This document shows, piece after piece, positions 10,402-22,280 of a stretch of 58,236 bases of DNA (its first letter is position 1; each line of letters opens with the position of its first letter). This DNA comes from Rhizaria sp. SCN 62-66 (Eukaryota > Rhizaria, unplaced). Where the stretch lies: assembly GCA_001724265.1 (NCBI GenBank), contig MEDY01000180.1:1-58236 (forward strand), written 5' to 3'. The notes below the pieces were generated by a model that saw nothing but the letters and a program-made list of their open reading frames with translations, was not told the DNA's origin and did no database searches. The translations under genes and the position numbers were made by a program.

Positions 10402-10933
10402 TGCGGAAGCGTGTGTGGCCGTGAGTACGAACCGAGGAGGAAGAGCTTGGGGACTGTTGCGAGGTGGGGCGGAACACGGCGCGCTCAACGGATCGAGCTG
10501 TCTGAGTGGTGTTATGAAAAGAAGAGATACAGAGAGTAGTCAAAGAGATCCATGCGTGTTATTTAAATGACAAATACAATGCAACTATTGAAAACAAATC
10601 AATCTAATTTGATTATGATTGACGATAGATGTAGTCTGGATTGAAGATATCCCGATCGCGGTCCTGAATGCCCAAGCTTTTCCACGACTTGTGGCCCATA
10701 TACTTTCAACACTAGAATCTCACATTTTCAATCGTCACTGCGACTGATAGCAATTTGATATGTTTTGCGCGTCTTAGATGTTTGTCATATCTTTCTTATA
10801 TCTTCATATCATTCGTTTGTGTCTCCGTATACTTCTCCCTCGACCCACAGCCCAGCTTTAAGCAACTCCAAGCAAGCTTCACTTTGCTTCCGGCAGACCG
10901 ACAGCAGCGGACACTGGCTCTTGCTCTCTCGCC
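10402..10933. promoter_or_regulatory. Divergent promoter region SART3 / DPP3-like
   Basis: This 532-bp stretch separates two genes transcribed away from each other, so both promoters should lie here. It shifts from GC-rich sequence next to SART3 to AT-rich sequence around 10540-10850. I see no motif I can name. Confidence 0.5.
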
Positions 10934-13900
10934 ATGTCGGCCCCCCAGCGACAGCCGGCCGTGCCGCCCGGGTTATCTCCCCCCGCGACCGGCTTCGTGA
11001 CAATTCCGCTCTCTCTGTCGCCCACCACCCCCATCACCGCAAATACCGCATCCACGACTTCCGGAGCATCACGGGCAGCTACCGGGACCGCGTCGACAGT
11101 TCTCTCGTCGTCATCGTTGTTTGCATCCCCTCTTAACGCGTTGCAGGGCGGCGCTCAACTGGGCTCGATCTCAACAGCATCAGCCTCGGCTTCGACTCCG
11201 GCAGCGATCACCGGGGCCTCGGCGCTCGCACTGCTGCACCGGCGGCGCGCCAGCGCCTCGATCGCGGCCGCAGCCGCCGCATCCACAGCCGCGGCAGCTG
11301 CGACTGCAGCCACAGCAAGCAACGATAACGCGCGGGTTACCGCCATCGCTCCTGCCGCTACTGTGTTCGCGCCGGCTCCTATTGTACAGCAACAACTGCA
11401 GCAACCTCAAGATCAGCCCTTGCCTCAGCCGCAGCCGGCGAGTGCGGTCCCAACCCTGCAAGCAGACTCTCCGTCTTCATCGTCACAAGCCCCCAACAAT
11501 TACGACTACGCCAACGCCGACGCCGCTGCCGCCGACACTGACGTCGAGGCTGCCGCCGCCGAGGCCGCCGCTGCCGTCGCCGCGCCGCGCTCCTGGCAGT
11601 CCCTCCCCGCGGCGCTGGGACCGTCGGTGGCGGCCGCGTGGGCGCGCCTGCCGCGCCGCGCGCGCTGCTACGCGCACCATCTCCTGCAGGCCTCGTGGCA
11701 GGGCGCGCTGGCCGTGCCGCATCAGGTGTCGCCGGAGTCACCGCCGCTGCTGCGCGCTGTGCTGCTGGCCTTCGGGCGCGGCGACGCCGGTGCCGAGGAC
11801 TGCAAGAGCGTGCTGCTGCACCCACCGTACGCGAGGGGCAGTCTGTCGAAACAGAGTCACAACAGCGAGAGCTTCAGCAGCGTCAGTGACGGCAAAAGTG
11901 CAGCGAATAAGCAGGACGCTTTTGAGCCCGAGCAGAGTCCTGAGGAGGCTCTTGATACCATTCGTGACCATCTCGCAAAGCACCAACACGAGCTGCAGGA
12001 GCGTGACGTTAGCAGCCCAAATTCTTCTGGTGCAGTTGTTGACGAACTCACTGCAAACGCATACAGGATGTTCCCGACCCCTCGCGCCACGCTGGCGGTC
12101 GCACGCGTCGCCGTCGCCCATGGTCTTTACCCCAGTCTGTCTCACGCGCTCACGGCGCTGCTGACGCCCACGCCGCCGCGGTTTGTTGCAGCCTTTCTGC
12201 TGTTTGCGGCGACTGTGTGCGCCGGGCTGTCCAACCACTCTGCACACAGCGACGCAAAGGTTCTGCCACAGCTCCCACGGTACGTCTCGTAATATCTCTA
12301 TACTTGCAGAACGCAGAATCAATCCGAATGTTATTATTTGCTCACATGTTTATGGGATTTAATTGCATTATTTCCTGTTGATCTTTGGTTCTTTTCCTCT
12401 CTAGCGACGTGTTCGTCTCCCTGTGCTTCCGCCTGCCTGCGTGCCCGCCCCGGGACCCTGCGGCGGCCGAGCGCGCGCGCTGGCGCCGCCGTGCCGGGTT
12501 TTCTGATACTCACTCTCACACAGGCCGCGATCAGCCGTCGCTGTTGCCGTTGCCGTTGCCTTCACGGTCGCAGTCTCAGTCACAGGCCGCATCGGAGCAC
12601 GAGTCTGAGTCTGCCGCAGAGTCAGAGGCTGTGCTTGCCATGGCTTTTGACTGGGGAGTCAGCGCATCTTCTCATGATAACAACGCTGTAACCGGGTCTG
12701 TGGATGCTGCGCCCGCTGGCGTTGCGACTGCGACTCTGACTGCCACAGTCTCTGCTGCGTCAGCTGTGGGCGCTCAGTCACGCGCGCATTGGACGCGTCT
12801 GGCGCGTCTGCTGGCCAAGGTCATTGCCCCCGTTTACGACCAGCGTCCGGAGAAGCTGGCACTCGGTCCACCGGGTACGTATTTGCCTGCTTGATGTACA
12901 GTTGCAGTGAATATCGATATCGCGTTGTATCCACTCAGTTTTCGCATTATACCCCACTGATCTTTCCTTTCTCTTTGCTTTATCTCTTACGCACATGCAG
13001 ACCTTGGCGCCGTGAGCGGCTACTACTCGCCGTCAATCACTGAGAGCGACGTCGGCCGCGTCGGCGGCGCGCTGCACCAGAGTGGCATCACTGCATACAA
13101 CACGCGTCTCTTCGCGCAGTTCAAACCCAAACACAGCGACAACACGACGAGTGCGAGTCAGAACAAGCCCGCGCTCAAGCGGCAGCTGGTGCTGTCGATC
13201 TTCGCCGCGCTGCCGCGCGTGGGCCCGCTGCTCCCGCTGCCGCGGCCCGCGCCGCCGCTCTTTGGCGCCCCGCCGCGCCGCGCCCCGCCGCGCGCGCAGT
13301 TGCGGCTCGTCTACGAAGACCCCGCGCCCGGGGCGCTCGCGCGCGCCGCGCTGTGCCTCGCCGCGGCAGAGCGCTGGGCGCCCGCGCCCGCGCAACGGGC
13401 CTTTGTGGCGGCGCTGCAGCGGCATTTGCTCGTCGGTGACGGCGCGGAGCACGTCAAGGCGCAGCAGCTCTGGGTGTCGCGGCCGCCGCAGGACGGCGTC
13501 GACTGCAACCTCGGCTTCATGGAGTCGTATCGGTACGCCAAAACATGCACCTTGATACCTTGATATCTATTTTGAAAGTACATAGTATCCCATATATTTA
13601 TTTTATTTATCTCCATGAAAAGAAATTCATCTCACGTCACTCCTGTCTTTGTTCACTCCCTTTTACCTCCGCAGCGACTGCTACGGCGCGCGCGGTGAGT
13701 GGGAGGGCTTCGTCGCGCTGCCCTGTCCGCGCCGCGCCGCGCTGGCCCACGCCGCGCGCCGCCACTTCACGTTTCTCTCGCGCCGCGTGCCGTGCCCCAC
13801 CGGAGCCGCCCCGCTCGCCGCGCTGGACCCGCCGTTCGCGCCAGATGGAGCCACCGCGACCGCCGCAGCCGTGCCTGCGTCTCTGCCACAGTCTGCAGCT

Positions 13901-16900
13901 AACGACGATCGTGCAGCGCGTGCTGAAGCAACCAAACCCGACTCGAACGAGAACACTCTCTCTGCGTCGACTCTCAACAATGATGCAAGCTCTGACGTTG
14001 CCGCTGCCGCTGCCTCTGCCCTTCCAGCCGCGCCCTCATTGTTACTGGGCTTCGCCGGTTCCGCAGTGCCGCTCGGCGTGAATCTGCCTAACTACGCCTC
14101 CGTTCGCGACCGCGAGGGCCACCGCTCGCTGCCGTTCGCCAACGTTGCCGCGGAGACGCTGCTGGCGCGCGCGGCGCCGCTGCTGCCACCGGGACTCCGC
14201 GCCGCGGTCGAGGCCGGCGGCAGGGATGCCGCGGCGATGCTCGCGGCGCTCGCGGAGCACGTGGCGGCGCCCGTGGGCGTGCTCGTGATGCGCGACGACG
14301 ACGACGCCGACGGCAACAACACTGACGCGCAGCTGGCGCGGGAACGGGAGCGGAGGCGGCGTGCGCGCAAGAGCAGGGGCAAGAACGACAGGAAGTTGCG
14401 GTTGCGGCGCCAGAAGCGGCGACAGCAGCGGCAGGAGCGGCGGCTGCGACACGATGCGAGCGGCGTTAACAGCAGCAGCCTGAGTCGCACTCGCGGTCGC
14501 AGCGGCAGCAGCAGCACGAGCGCGAGTGAAGTAAGTGACTTCAACCACAGCGACGACAGCGACGCGGCCAGCGGCGGCGCCGGCAGCAAGAGCGACAGCC
14601 AGAGCGACGACGATGAGGACGAAGACAGCGCCACCGACAGCGGTACTGACGACGACGGTACCACGAGCACCGACACGACCACGGATGAAGACGCCGATGG
14701 CGATAGTGATGAGAGCAGCGAGGACGACGCAAGGACGGGCTCTAGCGCGGAGTCCGAGGCTGCAAGTGTGGGCTCCTTGCATCCTATCACGGGCTTGCCC
14801 TTGAGCTACAGCGGCTACCCCGCTGCTGTGCTGACCTCACGGAAAACCACTGCGATGAAAGCTGCAGCCAGTCGTCGCTCGAAATCTCGTTCAAGCAAGA
14901 GCAAGAGCAAGAGTAAGAGCGATAGCGCTCAGCCTACAACAGACGATACAACTGACGACGGGAGCGACGTCAGTGCTGCGCGTGTTGGCGCTGACGTCGA
15001 CGCTCTGCTGTCGCCGTCACCGCCGCAGTCGGAGCCCGATCTCGACACAGAGCCCGAGCCTGAGCTCATCAAGACGGCCCGCGTGACGCCCGCGTCTGCG
15101 TTCGGCCCCTCGTTTGCGACGCTGGAGACGACGCGGCAGTTGGCCACGGCGCTGTACCTGCTCTCGGATCCGCACGTGCTGCGCGTGTGCGGCTACGCGA
15201 CACCCGGGCAGCAGCGCGCCGCGCTGGCGGCGGCCTGGGCCGGCGTCGCCACTGAGGGGCTGCTGGGGCTCGCCAACTACCACCCCGACTTCGACGATCA
15301 GGGCCAAGACGATGGCGATGAGGACGCTGATGCTGACGCTGAGGACGACAACGACGATGACGGTGCGATCAAGCAGACGCCTGCGACTGCGAGCGGTGAC
15401 GCCAGTGACCGTGACAATGAGAGTCGCGCAGTGTCCACCAAAGCTCTGGCCCACGCTCTGTCGACGCCCGCTGCGTCTGGCTCATGGGCTCTTGCGCGGT
15501 CACAGGCCGCGTTTGCAGTTGCCAAGGCCATGATGGGGGCCGGACTGCTCTTTGTCGACGTGCGCTACAGTGACAGAGATGCGACTAGTGCCAATGCAGA
15601 GGCTGATGCAAGGAACAAGCAACACGGCTTGAGCACTAAGAACACGCTGAACCTTGCGACTGACACTGCCGGGAGCCACAATAGCATTGTCGGCGGCGCA
15701 AGCGCTAGCGCAGCGGAACTGGCCCTGTTCGCACCGCCTGAGGACCTCTCAAACTGGCGCATCCGCCCTCGCCCCTCCAATTCTGCGCGCGCGTGTGTGC
15801 GCGTGTGGGTCGACACAGAAGCGCTCTTCACGCTTGCATGCGGCACCGGCGCGCGCGTTGTCGGCGCCATTGCGTACCGTCTCCAGCTGCACCGCGCCTG
15901 CAACGAGCCCTTAGAGGGCTCCGGGTACTTGGACGACCTCACCGCGGTCCCCACAGCGCTGCTGCGTCTGAGGGCCGCGCTGCTGGGCCGGGCGCGCGCG
16001 CCGCTGCTCGTGGCGCAGCCACAGACTGTGCGCGTGTCGCTGCGGCAGCTAAGGGGCTACTTACACAATGACGACGCCTCGACTAGCTCTGATGCGATCG
16101 CGCAGTCGCCCACGAAGTCGCCCGCTCAGCTGCAGCCCCAGTCCCAGTCGCAGGCCCAGCTGTCGCTGCCGCTGCCGACGACGCTGGGCGGTGGGCTGGT
16201 CGTGCCGCGCTGGGACGCGCCTGCCCCGGAGCCGCTGGTGCTGCTGGCGTCAGTGCTCGACCGGCGCGTCGACATCGGTGCCCGGCGCAGCGCCGCGGTT
16301 GATTTGAGCGAGCCGGCGGCTGCGTACAAGAGCCTGAGTGTCACTCCAACGTTTCACGACAATGCGACTCATTCAAGCAAGGAGAGCACCAGTACAAAGG
16401 CGATAAATCGTGTTGGGGTCAGTAAGAGTTGTTTGCTCTTCATCCCCCCGCCCCCGCTGCCTGATCTGATGCAAACCGCAGCCACCAATTCCGCTCTCAC
16501 GTCAGCCGCACTGGCGCACGCGTCCACAAACAATGCAACCAACGGCGCTGTAGCGGCTGCTTTGAGCCGTTTGACTGGTCTGCGGGGCCCGGCGCCTGCA
16601 GTGGCCGCGGCGCGTTCCGCGGCGGCTGCGGCGGGCGCGCGCGCGCGTGCTCGTGCGCAGGGTCTGAGCCAGCAGCAGGCGACCGCGCTCGCGCTCGCTG
16701 CGGCCAACCAGACCCTAGCCGGCACCGACGCAGACGCTGCAACGGCTGCGAACGACGCATCTGTAGCGGGTGCTGCTGACGATCCTCGAGCTAACCTTGA
16801 GAGCGGACGACAAGGCAAGCGTTTCGGTAACAGGCGCGGCGCGCATCGTCGCCGTCCTGGCTACGGCGGCAGCGGAAGCGAGCCTGACGAGACGGAGGCT

Positions 16901-17473
16901 GCGACTTGGACCGAAGGCACCGAGGGCACCGAGGCTGAGACTGAGACGGAGGCGGTAGCAGGCACAGACGCACCTGAGACGGAACAACAACCTGAGCCGG
17001 AGTTTGACGAATCTGCACAACAGCAGCAGTTCGGCGACGGCGATCGATACGACGCTGACGACGAGGACGAGGACGAGGATAGCGGTGGTGATGACGATGA
17101 TGCTGCTGGCGACGAAGAAGACGAAGACAGCGACAGCGAGTACGTGCTCGTCACGTTCCCGTCAACGCACTGCGGTGTCATCGACGCGACAGTTTCACGT
17201 TACTGCTGGGACGCGCCCGTTCTCCCCGCGCCGCCTTCGTTCAGTCCTCGCGGGGCTCACGGTCACTTTATGGGTGCAATTGGCACGAGCATGAGCTACA
17301 ATGGCAATAAGTATCACGGCGCTAGTGATGATCACACTGACATCTCCAACGACGATGGCAGCATCAGCGGTGATGCTGAGCGGTCTAACTTTCGTTCATC
17401 TTCTGGTAACCCAGTGATGCACCTTGGCCTTGATGAGGACGAAGAGTGCCACGCCCACCCACTCTTATTTTAA
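10934..17473 (+). CDS. Dipeptidyl-peptidase III family protein lacking the zinc-binding motifs (probable pseudoenzyme)
   Basis: DPP III (family M49) is a cytosolic zinc exopeptidase. Exons are 10934-12279, 12405-12874, 13001-13532 and 13675-17473; the donors are GTACGT, GTACGT and GTACGC. They give 2,048 residues, against about 740 in animals. Family landmarks run in order: RCYAHHLLQASWQGALAV (about 239), GYYSPSITESD followed by AYNTRLF (about 611), GFMESYR|DCYGARGEWEGF across intron 3 (about 779-795), GFAGSAVPLGVNLPNY (about 905), LYLLSDPHVLRVCGY (about 1270) and VRVWVD (about 1491). The HELLGH position reads AEHVAAPV (14252-14275) and the EECRAE position reads ETTRQL (15125-15142). Both His ligands and the Glu ligand are therefore missing. 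About 285 acidic, Ser- and Lys-rich residues separate the two sites, against about 52 normally. A long acidic low-complexity C-terminus follows. It ends in TAA. Confidence 0.85.
17255..17266 (-). repeat. Dispersed 12-mer copy in the DPP3-like gene
   Basis: An exact GCTCACGGTCAC lies inside the fourth exon, where the frame reads it as GCT CAC GGT CAC (AHGH). Confidence 0.85.
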
Positions 17474-17840
17474 CCAACACTCAAGTCTGAGCTTGACACG
17501 ATGTTGTATATTTTCTTAAAAATTCGGATTATTTAGCAATCTATCATGGCAACCAATACACATATACACATTGTATTGCTAAAAACTATCGCATGCAAGA
17601 ATTAGCAATTACTCGTAGTCTCCAGTGGAAAATCTATTGTTTATTCTCATCATTGGATTCTGCAATTGCATTCGTCCGGGCCATATCAAAGAGTGGCCCA
17701 GCTGGCGTTGCGTTGACACTGAACAGAAAGGGATACAAAACAGATCCATGTGTACGCAAATACTTGCACTGGGTAAAATCTTCAACACTCTCAGAGCGTT
17801 TCACACAAACAGTCACATTTCTAGGTGTGTCACAACTGGT
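17474..17840. other. Convergent 3' spacer
   Basis: These 367 AT-rich bases lie between two convergent genes. A 60-codon open stretch on the minus strand (17816-17634) has no ATG in the right place and no recognised motif. A donor-like GTGAGA at 17852-17847 could in principle splice the minus-strand gene into it, but the resulting frame meets a stop. Confidence 0.5.
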
Positions 17841-20407
17841 TCACACTCTCACCTCGGTGTTGGCGCTGCCCTTCTGCGCCGCGCCATGCGCGCTGCCACC
17901 GGGTGCCGCTGCGGCGATCGCTGCGACGACCTTGGCGAGCATGCCCTCGATCTTGCGCACGCTGAACTCGGCGAGAAACTTGGCTAGCCCGGCCGGTGTG
18001 ACCACGTTGCGCACGGTCTCGGTGCCGTCGCCATTCACGGTAACTCGCTGCCCCTCGCTGCCCACGGTCACCAAGGGCTGTCCGTCGGGCCCACCGGTGC
18101 TGCTGGAGGCGCTCGGGGACTGCGGTGGCGCGGAGGAGACGCGGGAGCGCGTGGTCGCGAGTACGACCGCTGCCTCGGGGTCGGGGCAAAAGCGCGACCA
18201 AATGTACGTGCAGGGCGTGGGGTACCCGTTGGCGGCCAGGAAGACGTTGATGTCGGCCTGCGTGAGGAATCCACGCCGCGCGGTGTCGAGCGTGGTGAAG
18301 ATCTGCAGCCCCAGGCGCCGCTTGCGGTCGCTGACGAAGTGCGTCTTGACCGTGATGTACGGCGGGAGATCGGTGTACACGGCCGTCGGGACCTTGGAGG
18401 TAAACTGCGTGAGCAATAGGGCGCGGATGTCCCCGCCAACGCCCGGCGCGGCCAGACCGGCGCCGACCGCGCTGTTGCCGCTGTTGTTGCTGCCACTGTT
18501 GTTGCTGCTCGCGGACTCTGGCGCCGAGAACAGCGGCGCAGGGTGGCCCGGCGTGGGCACTAAATCAGCCGCAGTGAGCGCGGGCACGGCGTCGCGCAGA
18601 CCAAGAGCTGTGCGGCGCTCGCGCTCGTCAGCCTCCTGGCGCTTGCGCGCGGCCGCCTCGCGCTGCTGGTGCTCCGCCTCGGTCTGGAATACGGCGGAAA
18701 AAAATCATTAAATTACACGTGGTTAAGACGTATATGTGAGTACTTTGAAGTAAAAATAGACATGTGAACTTAAATAAACAAATTGCATATATATATATAA
18801 ACAAAATACAACATAGTGTAAGAGATGTCCCCAATATGTCGTACCTGCGCACGCTTCTTGGCGGCCTCAGTCTCCTTGCGCCGGCGCTGCTGCTGGCGCT
18901 GCTCACGTTCCTGCCGCCTCTTCTTGGCCGCGGCCGAGACGGGCAGCCCCGCCAGCGCGGCAAGCGTGTCCTCTTCGTCCTCCTCCTCGTCGTCGCGGCT
19001 GTCACTGTTGCTGTCGCCGTCGTCGTTGGGGTCGCGGTGGTCCTTGGCGTTGATGATCATCTTGCCGCTCTTGCCGTAGTGGCCCTGGCCGTGCGCGCCG
19101 CCGGCCTCTGGGTCCGCGCCGTCGTTGTCGTCGTCGTCGGGCCCACCAGGGGTGACGTAGCCTTCCTCGCCAGGACGCGGCCTACCTTTAGCGCCGCGGT
19201 GGCCCGCCTTGTTGCTCCCCGCACCGCTGCTAGCCCCCGCGCTGCTAGCCCCCGCCGCACGGTCGCTGCCACTGTTAGCGGCCGCGGCAGCAACGGGGAC
19301 GGGCTCGGGAGGCGGGGACTTGGTGTACTCAAACGGCGTCCAGGGCCCCTTAGCGGGCAGCGCGCCGGTGGGGTGACCGTGGGTACCCTTAGACCTGTGG
19401 CCGCCGGCGCCGCCGACGACCGATTGAGTGCTGCCGAAGTTAGCATTCTCACCAGCAGCACCATTGTTATCCATAACATTGCTATTGTTGTTGTTGTTAC
19501 GGACGAAGGTGCTGCGGCCGCGGACGCCCAGCACAGACTCGCCGCCGCGTAAGTACTGCTGGTTGCTCGCACCTTGCGCGTTGTTGCTAGCGCACGCAGC
19601 CAAGTTCTTGACGCCGATAACGCCGGTGCTGTCGCCGCCGTTGCTGTTGAGATTGTTGTTATTGCTACCCAGCGTCCCCGTGCTATTCATCGCATTGCTA
19701 TTCGAGTTGTTATTGTGGTTGTTGTTCTGGTGGTGGGGGTGAGCGACGGAGGAGGTGGCGACGAAGCTCGGCGCAACCCTCGCCCCGCGCGGCTGACTGG
19801 CTGCCTCCACCGCGGCAGCCTTGGCCAGCGTGTCCGACGGGTCCGCCGCGCGCGCAGGCGGCGGGCGCGCCAGCACAAGCGGCACTGAAAGCGTCGACAC
19901 CCCCGACCACGTCACGGCGGCCTGCGCCGGGGACCGGCCGGGGCACGCGGGCGCAGTGAGCGCCGCGAGGTCCAGCGAGGCAGAAGCCACGGTGCGCGAG
20001 GGCGGCGCGCGGGCGTCGCCGTCGGCCCCGGCGGCGTCAGCGTCGGCGCGGGGCGCGCAGGGACCGCAGGGCGGGAGTAGCGGGAAGGACGTCAGAGGCA
20101 GGTCGAGCTCCTTGAGCGACAGGCGCAGCACGCGCATGTCAGGGGTGATGCGGAAGGAGAGTGCGTGCTGCCACGCAACCACGGGCCCCGCGTGGTGCTG
20201 CGGGGCCGACAGCGCGGCCGCGTCGTCGTCGGGCTCGAAGTCAACCGCGGCCGCCGCGGCGAGGGCGGGGGCTTCGACACCGACACTCTCGGTGATGGTC
20301 ACGTGTAGGATGCCCGACAGAAGCTCGGGGTCGGGGCCGGTGGCCGCGGCGGGCGGCGCGGCAGCGCGCTGGGTCGCGGGACGGCCGAGGGGGCGCGTGC
20401 CGAGCAT
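17841..20407 (-). CDS. Unrecognised protein with C2-like N-terminus, coiled coil and degenerate EF-hand-like region
   Basis: I do not recognise this gene as a named family. Exons are 20407-18845 and 18683-17841, with a 161-bp intron opening GTACGA, giving 800 residues and a TGA stop. Residues about 30-120 resemble a C2 fold (ILHVTITES, then WQHALSFRI and LRLSLKELDL). Residues about 215-330 are Asn/Gly/Ser-rich. A highly charged Arg/Gln/Glu coiled coil spans the exon junction (about 488-550). The second exon has FTTLDTARRGFLTQADINVFL, where the loop DTARRGFLTQAD resembles an EF-hand. Its positions 3 and 5 are not acidic and position 12 is Asp, so calcium binding is doubtful. The C-terminal residues are Ala-rich. 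It shares a divergent promoter region with FAM32A. Confidence 0.7.
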
Positions 20408-20910
20408 CGCGGAGATCGGACGGGCGCGCGGAAAAGGACTGGGTGGAGAGGAGTGGGGGGCGTGCGCCTGGGTGTCGGTTAAGAGAAGAAAAGGCTACGG
20501 GGGAGGTGCACATTCACATGGAGAAGTGAGAAAATATTAAAATATATGATCAAACTTGTAAAGTCATAGTACAAGCCAGCTTGTCTCAATGACGGAGTTT
20601 CGAGTGGATAATTGAGGTCAAAAGTTGAGTCAGACAAACGGTCTATGAAAAAACGGTCACCACCTTGGTCCAGATCCAGTTGACTCGACCGTCATATTGA
20701 GCAGCTCAATCTCGCTTCACTGACCGTCATCCCAATAACAGCGACGCTAACTCGACCAAATACCTATGTTCAATACTAACCTCATTTGAATTTTGTTCTG
20801 TGCTTCCCTGTGTGCTCTAGGCTGACCCCTCGTCAGTTCCCACTCGCGAAGCCCTCGGCCATCACCTCGCAACAACACCCAGCTCAGCCTACTGACCCTG
20901 ACCGGTGCTG
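20408..20910. promoter_or_regulatory. Divergent promoter region with 15-bp palindrome
   Basis: This 503-bp region lies between the minus-strand C2-like gene and FAM32A. It contains a perfect palindrome at 20696-20710 and several CGACC/GACCGTCAT-type repeats around 20680-20760. Near FAM32A there is a TACTAAC (20774-20780) followed by a pyrimidine tract and a CTAG acceptor ending at 20820. These look like the end of a 5' UTR intron. Confidence 0.55.
20696..20710. promoter_or_regulatory. Perfect inverted repeat ATTGAGC-A-GCTCAAT
   Basis: Two perfectly complementary 7-base arms flank one central base, in the middle of a divergent promoter region. The form suits a dimeric DNA-binding protein, but no factor can be named. 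Confidence 0.4.
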
Positions 20911-21819
20911 ATGAGTGGGCTGTCCAAGGACGAGCGCTCCGAGCTCATCTCTTCCCTTAACGCCGTCGGCGGCCGCCTCAAGCTCAAGGGCGTCACCATT
21001 AAGGGCAACCGGTACGTTCCCGTGCAACTACTATCACCACTCTCAACCTTTGCTAGTTGTCGCACTCTACCACGATCTCACGTCTTCTTGTCTCGCAATC
21101 TTTGTTTTATGTCACGTCCCCAGCGTTAAGCGCACTGCCCCCGACCCGGAGCCGGCCCCCGTGGCAGCCGGCAACCGCCCCGCCGGCTCCTACAACGCCA
21201 ACAGCGGCGCCGGCGGCTACAGCGGCTACAACCCTCGCGCCGCGCACAACAACAACACCCGCGGCGGCGGCGGGCGCGGCGGCGACGACGGGCGCGAGCC
21301 TCCGCTGTCGGCGGCCCCGCTGTCGGCGGCAGAGCGCGAGGCCGCGGCGGCGCGCGCGGCGGCGCAGCGGGCGCTGGAGACAGCCCCGGCACTGCCCGTC
21401 AGTACGCTGCCTAAGACGAAGGCCGAGCGTGACTACGAGCGCGCGCAGGAGGAAAAGGTGCGCATATATTGCAACGCAATCGCTATATCTTTCCGAATTA
21501 CTTTCTTATTCACTTGCACATTAACGCTATCTATGCTATATCTTAGTTTTGTAACAATGGTAGCTCACTTGACATTTTTGCTTTCTTTGCTCCGATCCGT
21601 TTTTTTTTTCATCCCCCCATTCTTATGTTATCTCGACTCCGACCGTGACTGTGTCCTCTGATTGTAATCTCCGACTGCGATCTCTGACTGCGACTGCAGT
21701 CCCGCGAGGAGGCCGCCAAGCGCGCCCTCAAGTCCCACCGCGAGACGATCGAAGAGTTTAACACGGCGCTCGGCAAGCTCACCGAGCACAACCAGATGCC
21801 GCGCGTCGGCCCGGGCTAA
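20911..21819 (+). CDS. FAM32A: FAM32A homologue (spliceosomal exon-ligation factor)
   Basis: FAM32A is a small protein that stabilises the catalytic spliceosome during exon ligation in humans. Exons are 20911-21011, 21124-21457 and 21700-21819, giving 184 residues; the animal protein has 112. The N-terminal GGRLKLKGVTIKGNRVKR matches the family's GPLKLKG motif. The C-terminus KSHRETIEEFNTALGKLTEH ending in MPRVGPG matches the conserved FNxxLxxLTEHxDIPKV. The insertion between them is Gly/Ala/Asn-rich. The donors are GTACGT and GTGCGC; the second is the only placed intron with G at +3, but it keeps C at +4. The start is ATG 20911; the frame is open slightly upstream from a GTG only. The stop is TAA. 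Confidence 0.85.
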
Positions 21820-22280
21820 CGGACCTCGTGCCCCGGCGTGATCGGCGGCTGTCTCAACGGGTGGCGACGCGGTCTTAGCGGTGCTTAATGTAATGTCACA
21901 TTTAGCTGCGACTACAAGGGAGAAGATGCTCATGTAGAATGAAGTTACACTAGTATAATAAACAAATTATTTGAAAGTACGCGATTTACGAGTTTCAGCT
22001 CCATAGATGCTCATTTGCTTGAAATATCGTCACAACTATGCCGTGTTTTAAGACCCGTAACAGACGGCAGCATTTTGATGATGACCAATAGTGGCAGTGA
22101 GGTGGGGGGATCTGCGTGTCAGCGAAATGGGACTGAAGATACAGATCAACGTTGATCGTCAACGCAGACAATATAATGCCCACGTAATATTCTATGATTA
22201 TTAATTTTCAACCCCATTTTCTAATTTCTCACCACTAACCATCTTGTGGGTCTATTCTCTTCCTGTTTGCGCAGTGACCC
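21820..22280. other. Spacer with FAM32A 3' end and SEC11 5' region
   Basis: This 461-bp AT-rich spacer carries an AATAAA hexamer at 21957-21962, about 140 bases after the FAM32A stop. That is a reasonable polyadenylation signal. A CTAAC-type branch sequence near 22235 and a pyrimidine tract ending in CAG at 22274 look like a splice acceptor six bases before the SEC11 ATG. Confidence 0.55.
21957..21962 (+). terminator. AATAAA polyadenylation signal of FAM32A
   Basis: A canonical AATAAA hexamer lies in the 3' flank of FAM32A, within AT-rich sequence. Confidence 0.5.

Noticed and set aside
10402-10488. 29-residue N-terminal extension of SART3
   Set aside because: The frame is open but begins with TTG; the first ATG is 10401. 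A non-ATG start was not accepted without further evidence.
17634-17816. Possible third exon of the C2-like gene
   Set aside because: A GTGAGA donor and a CTAG acceptor exist, but the joined frame hits a stop almost at once, and the donor lacks the C at +4 seen in all other introns.
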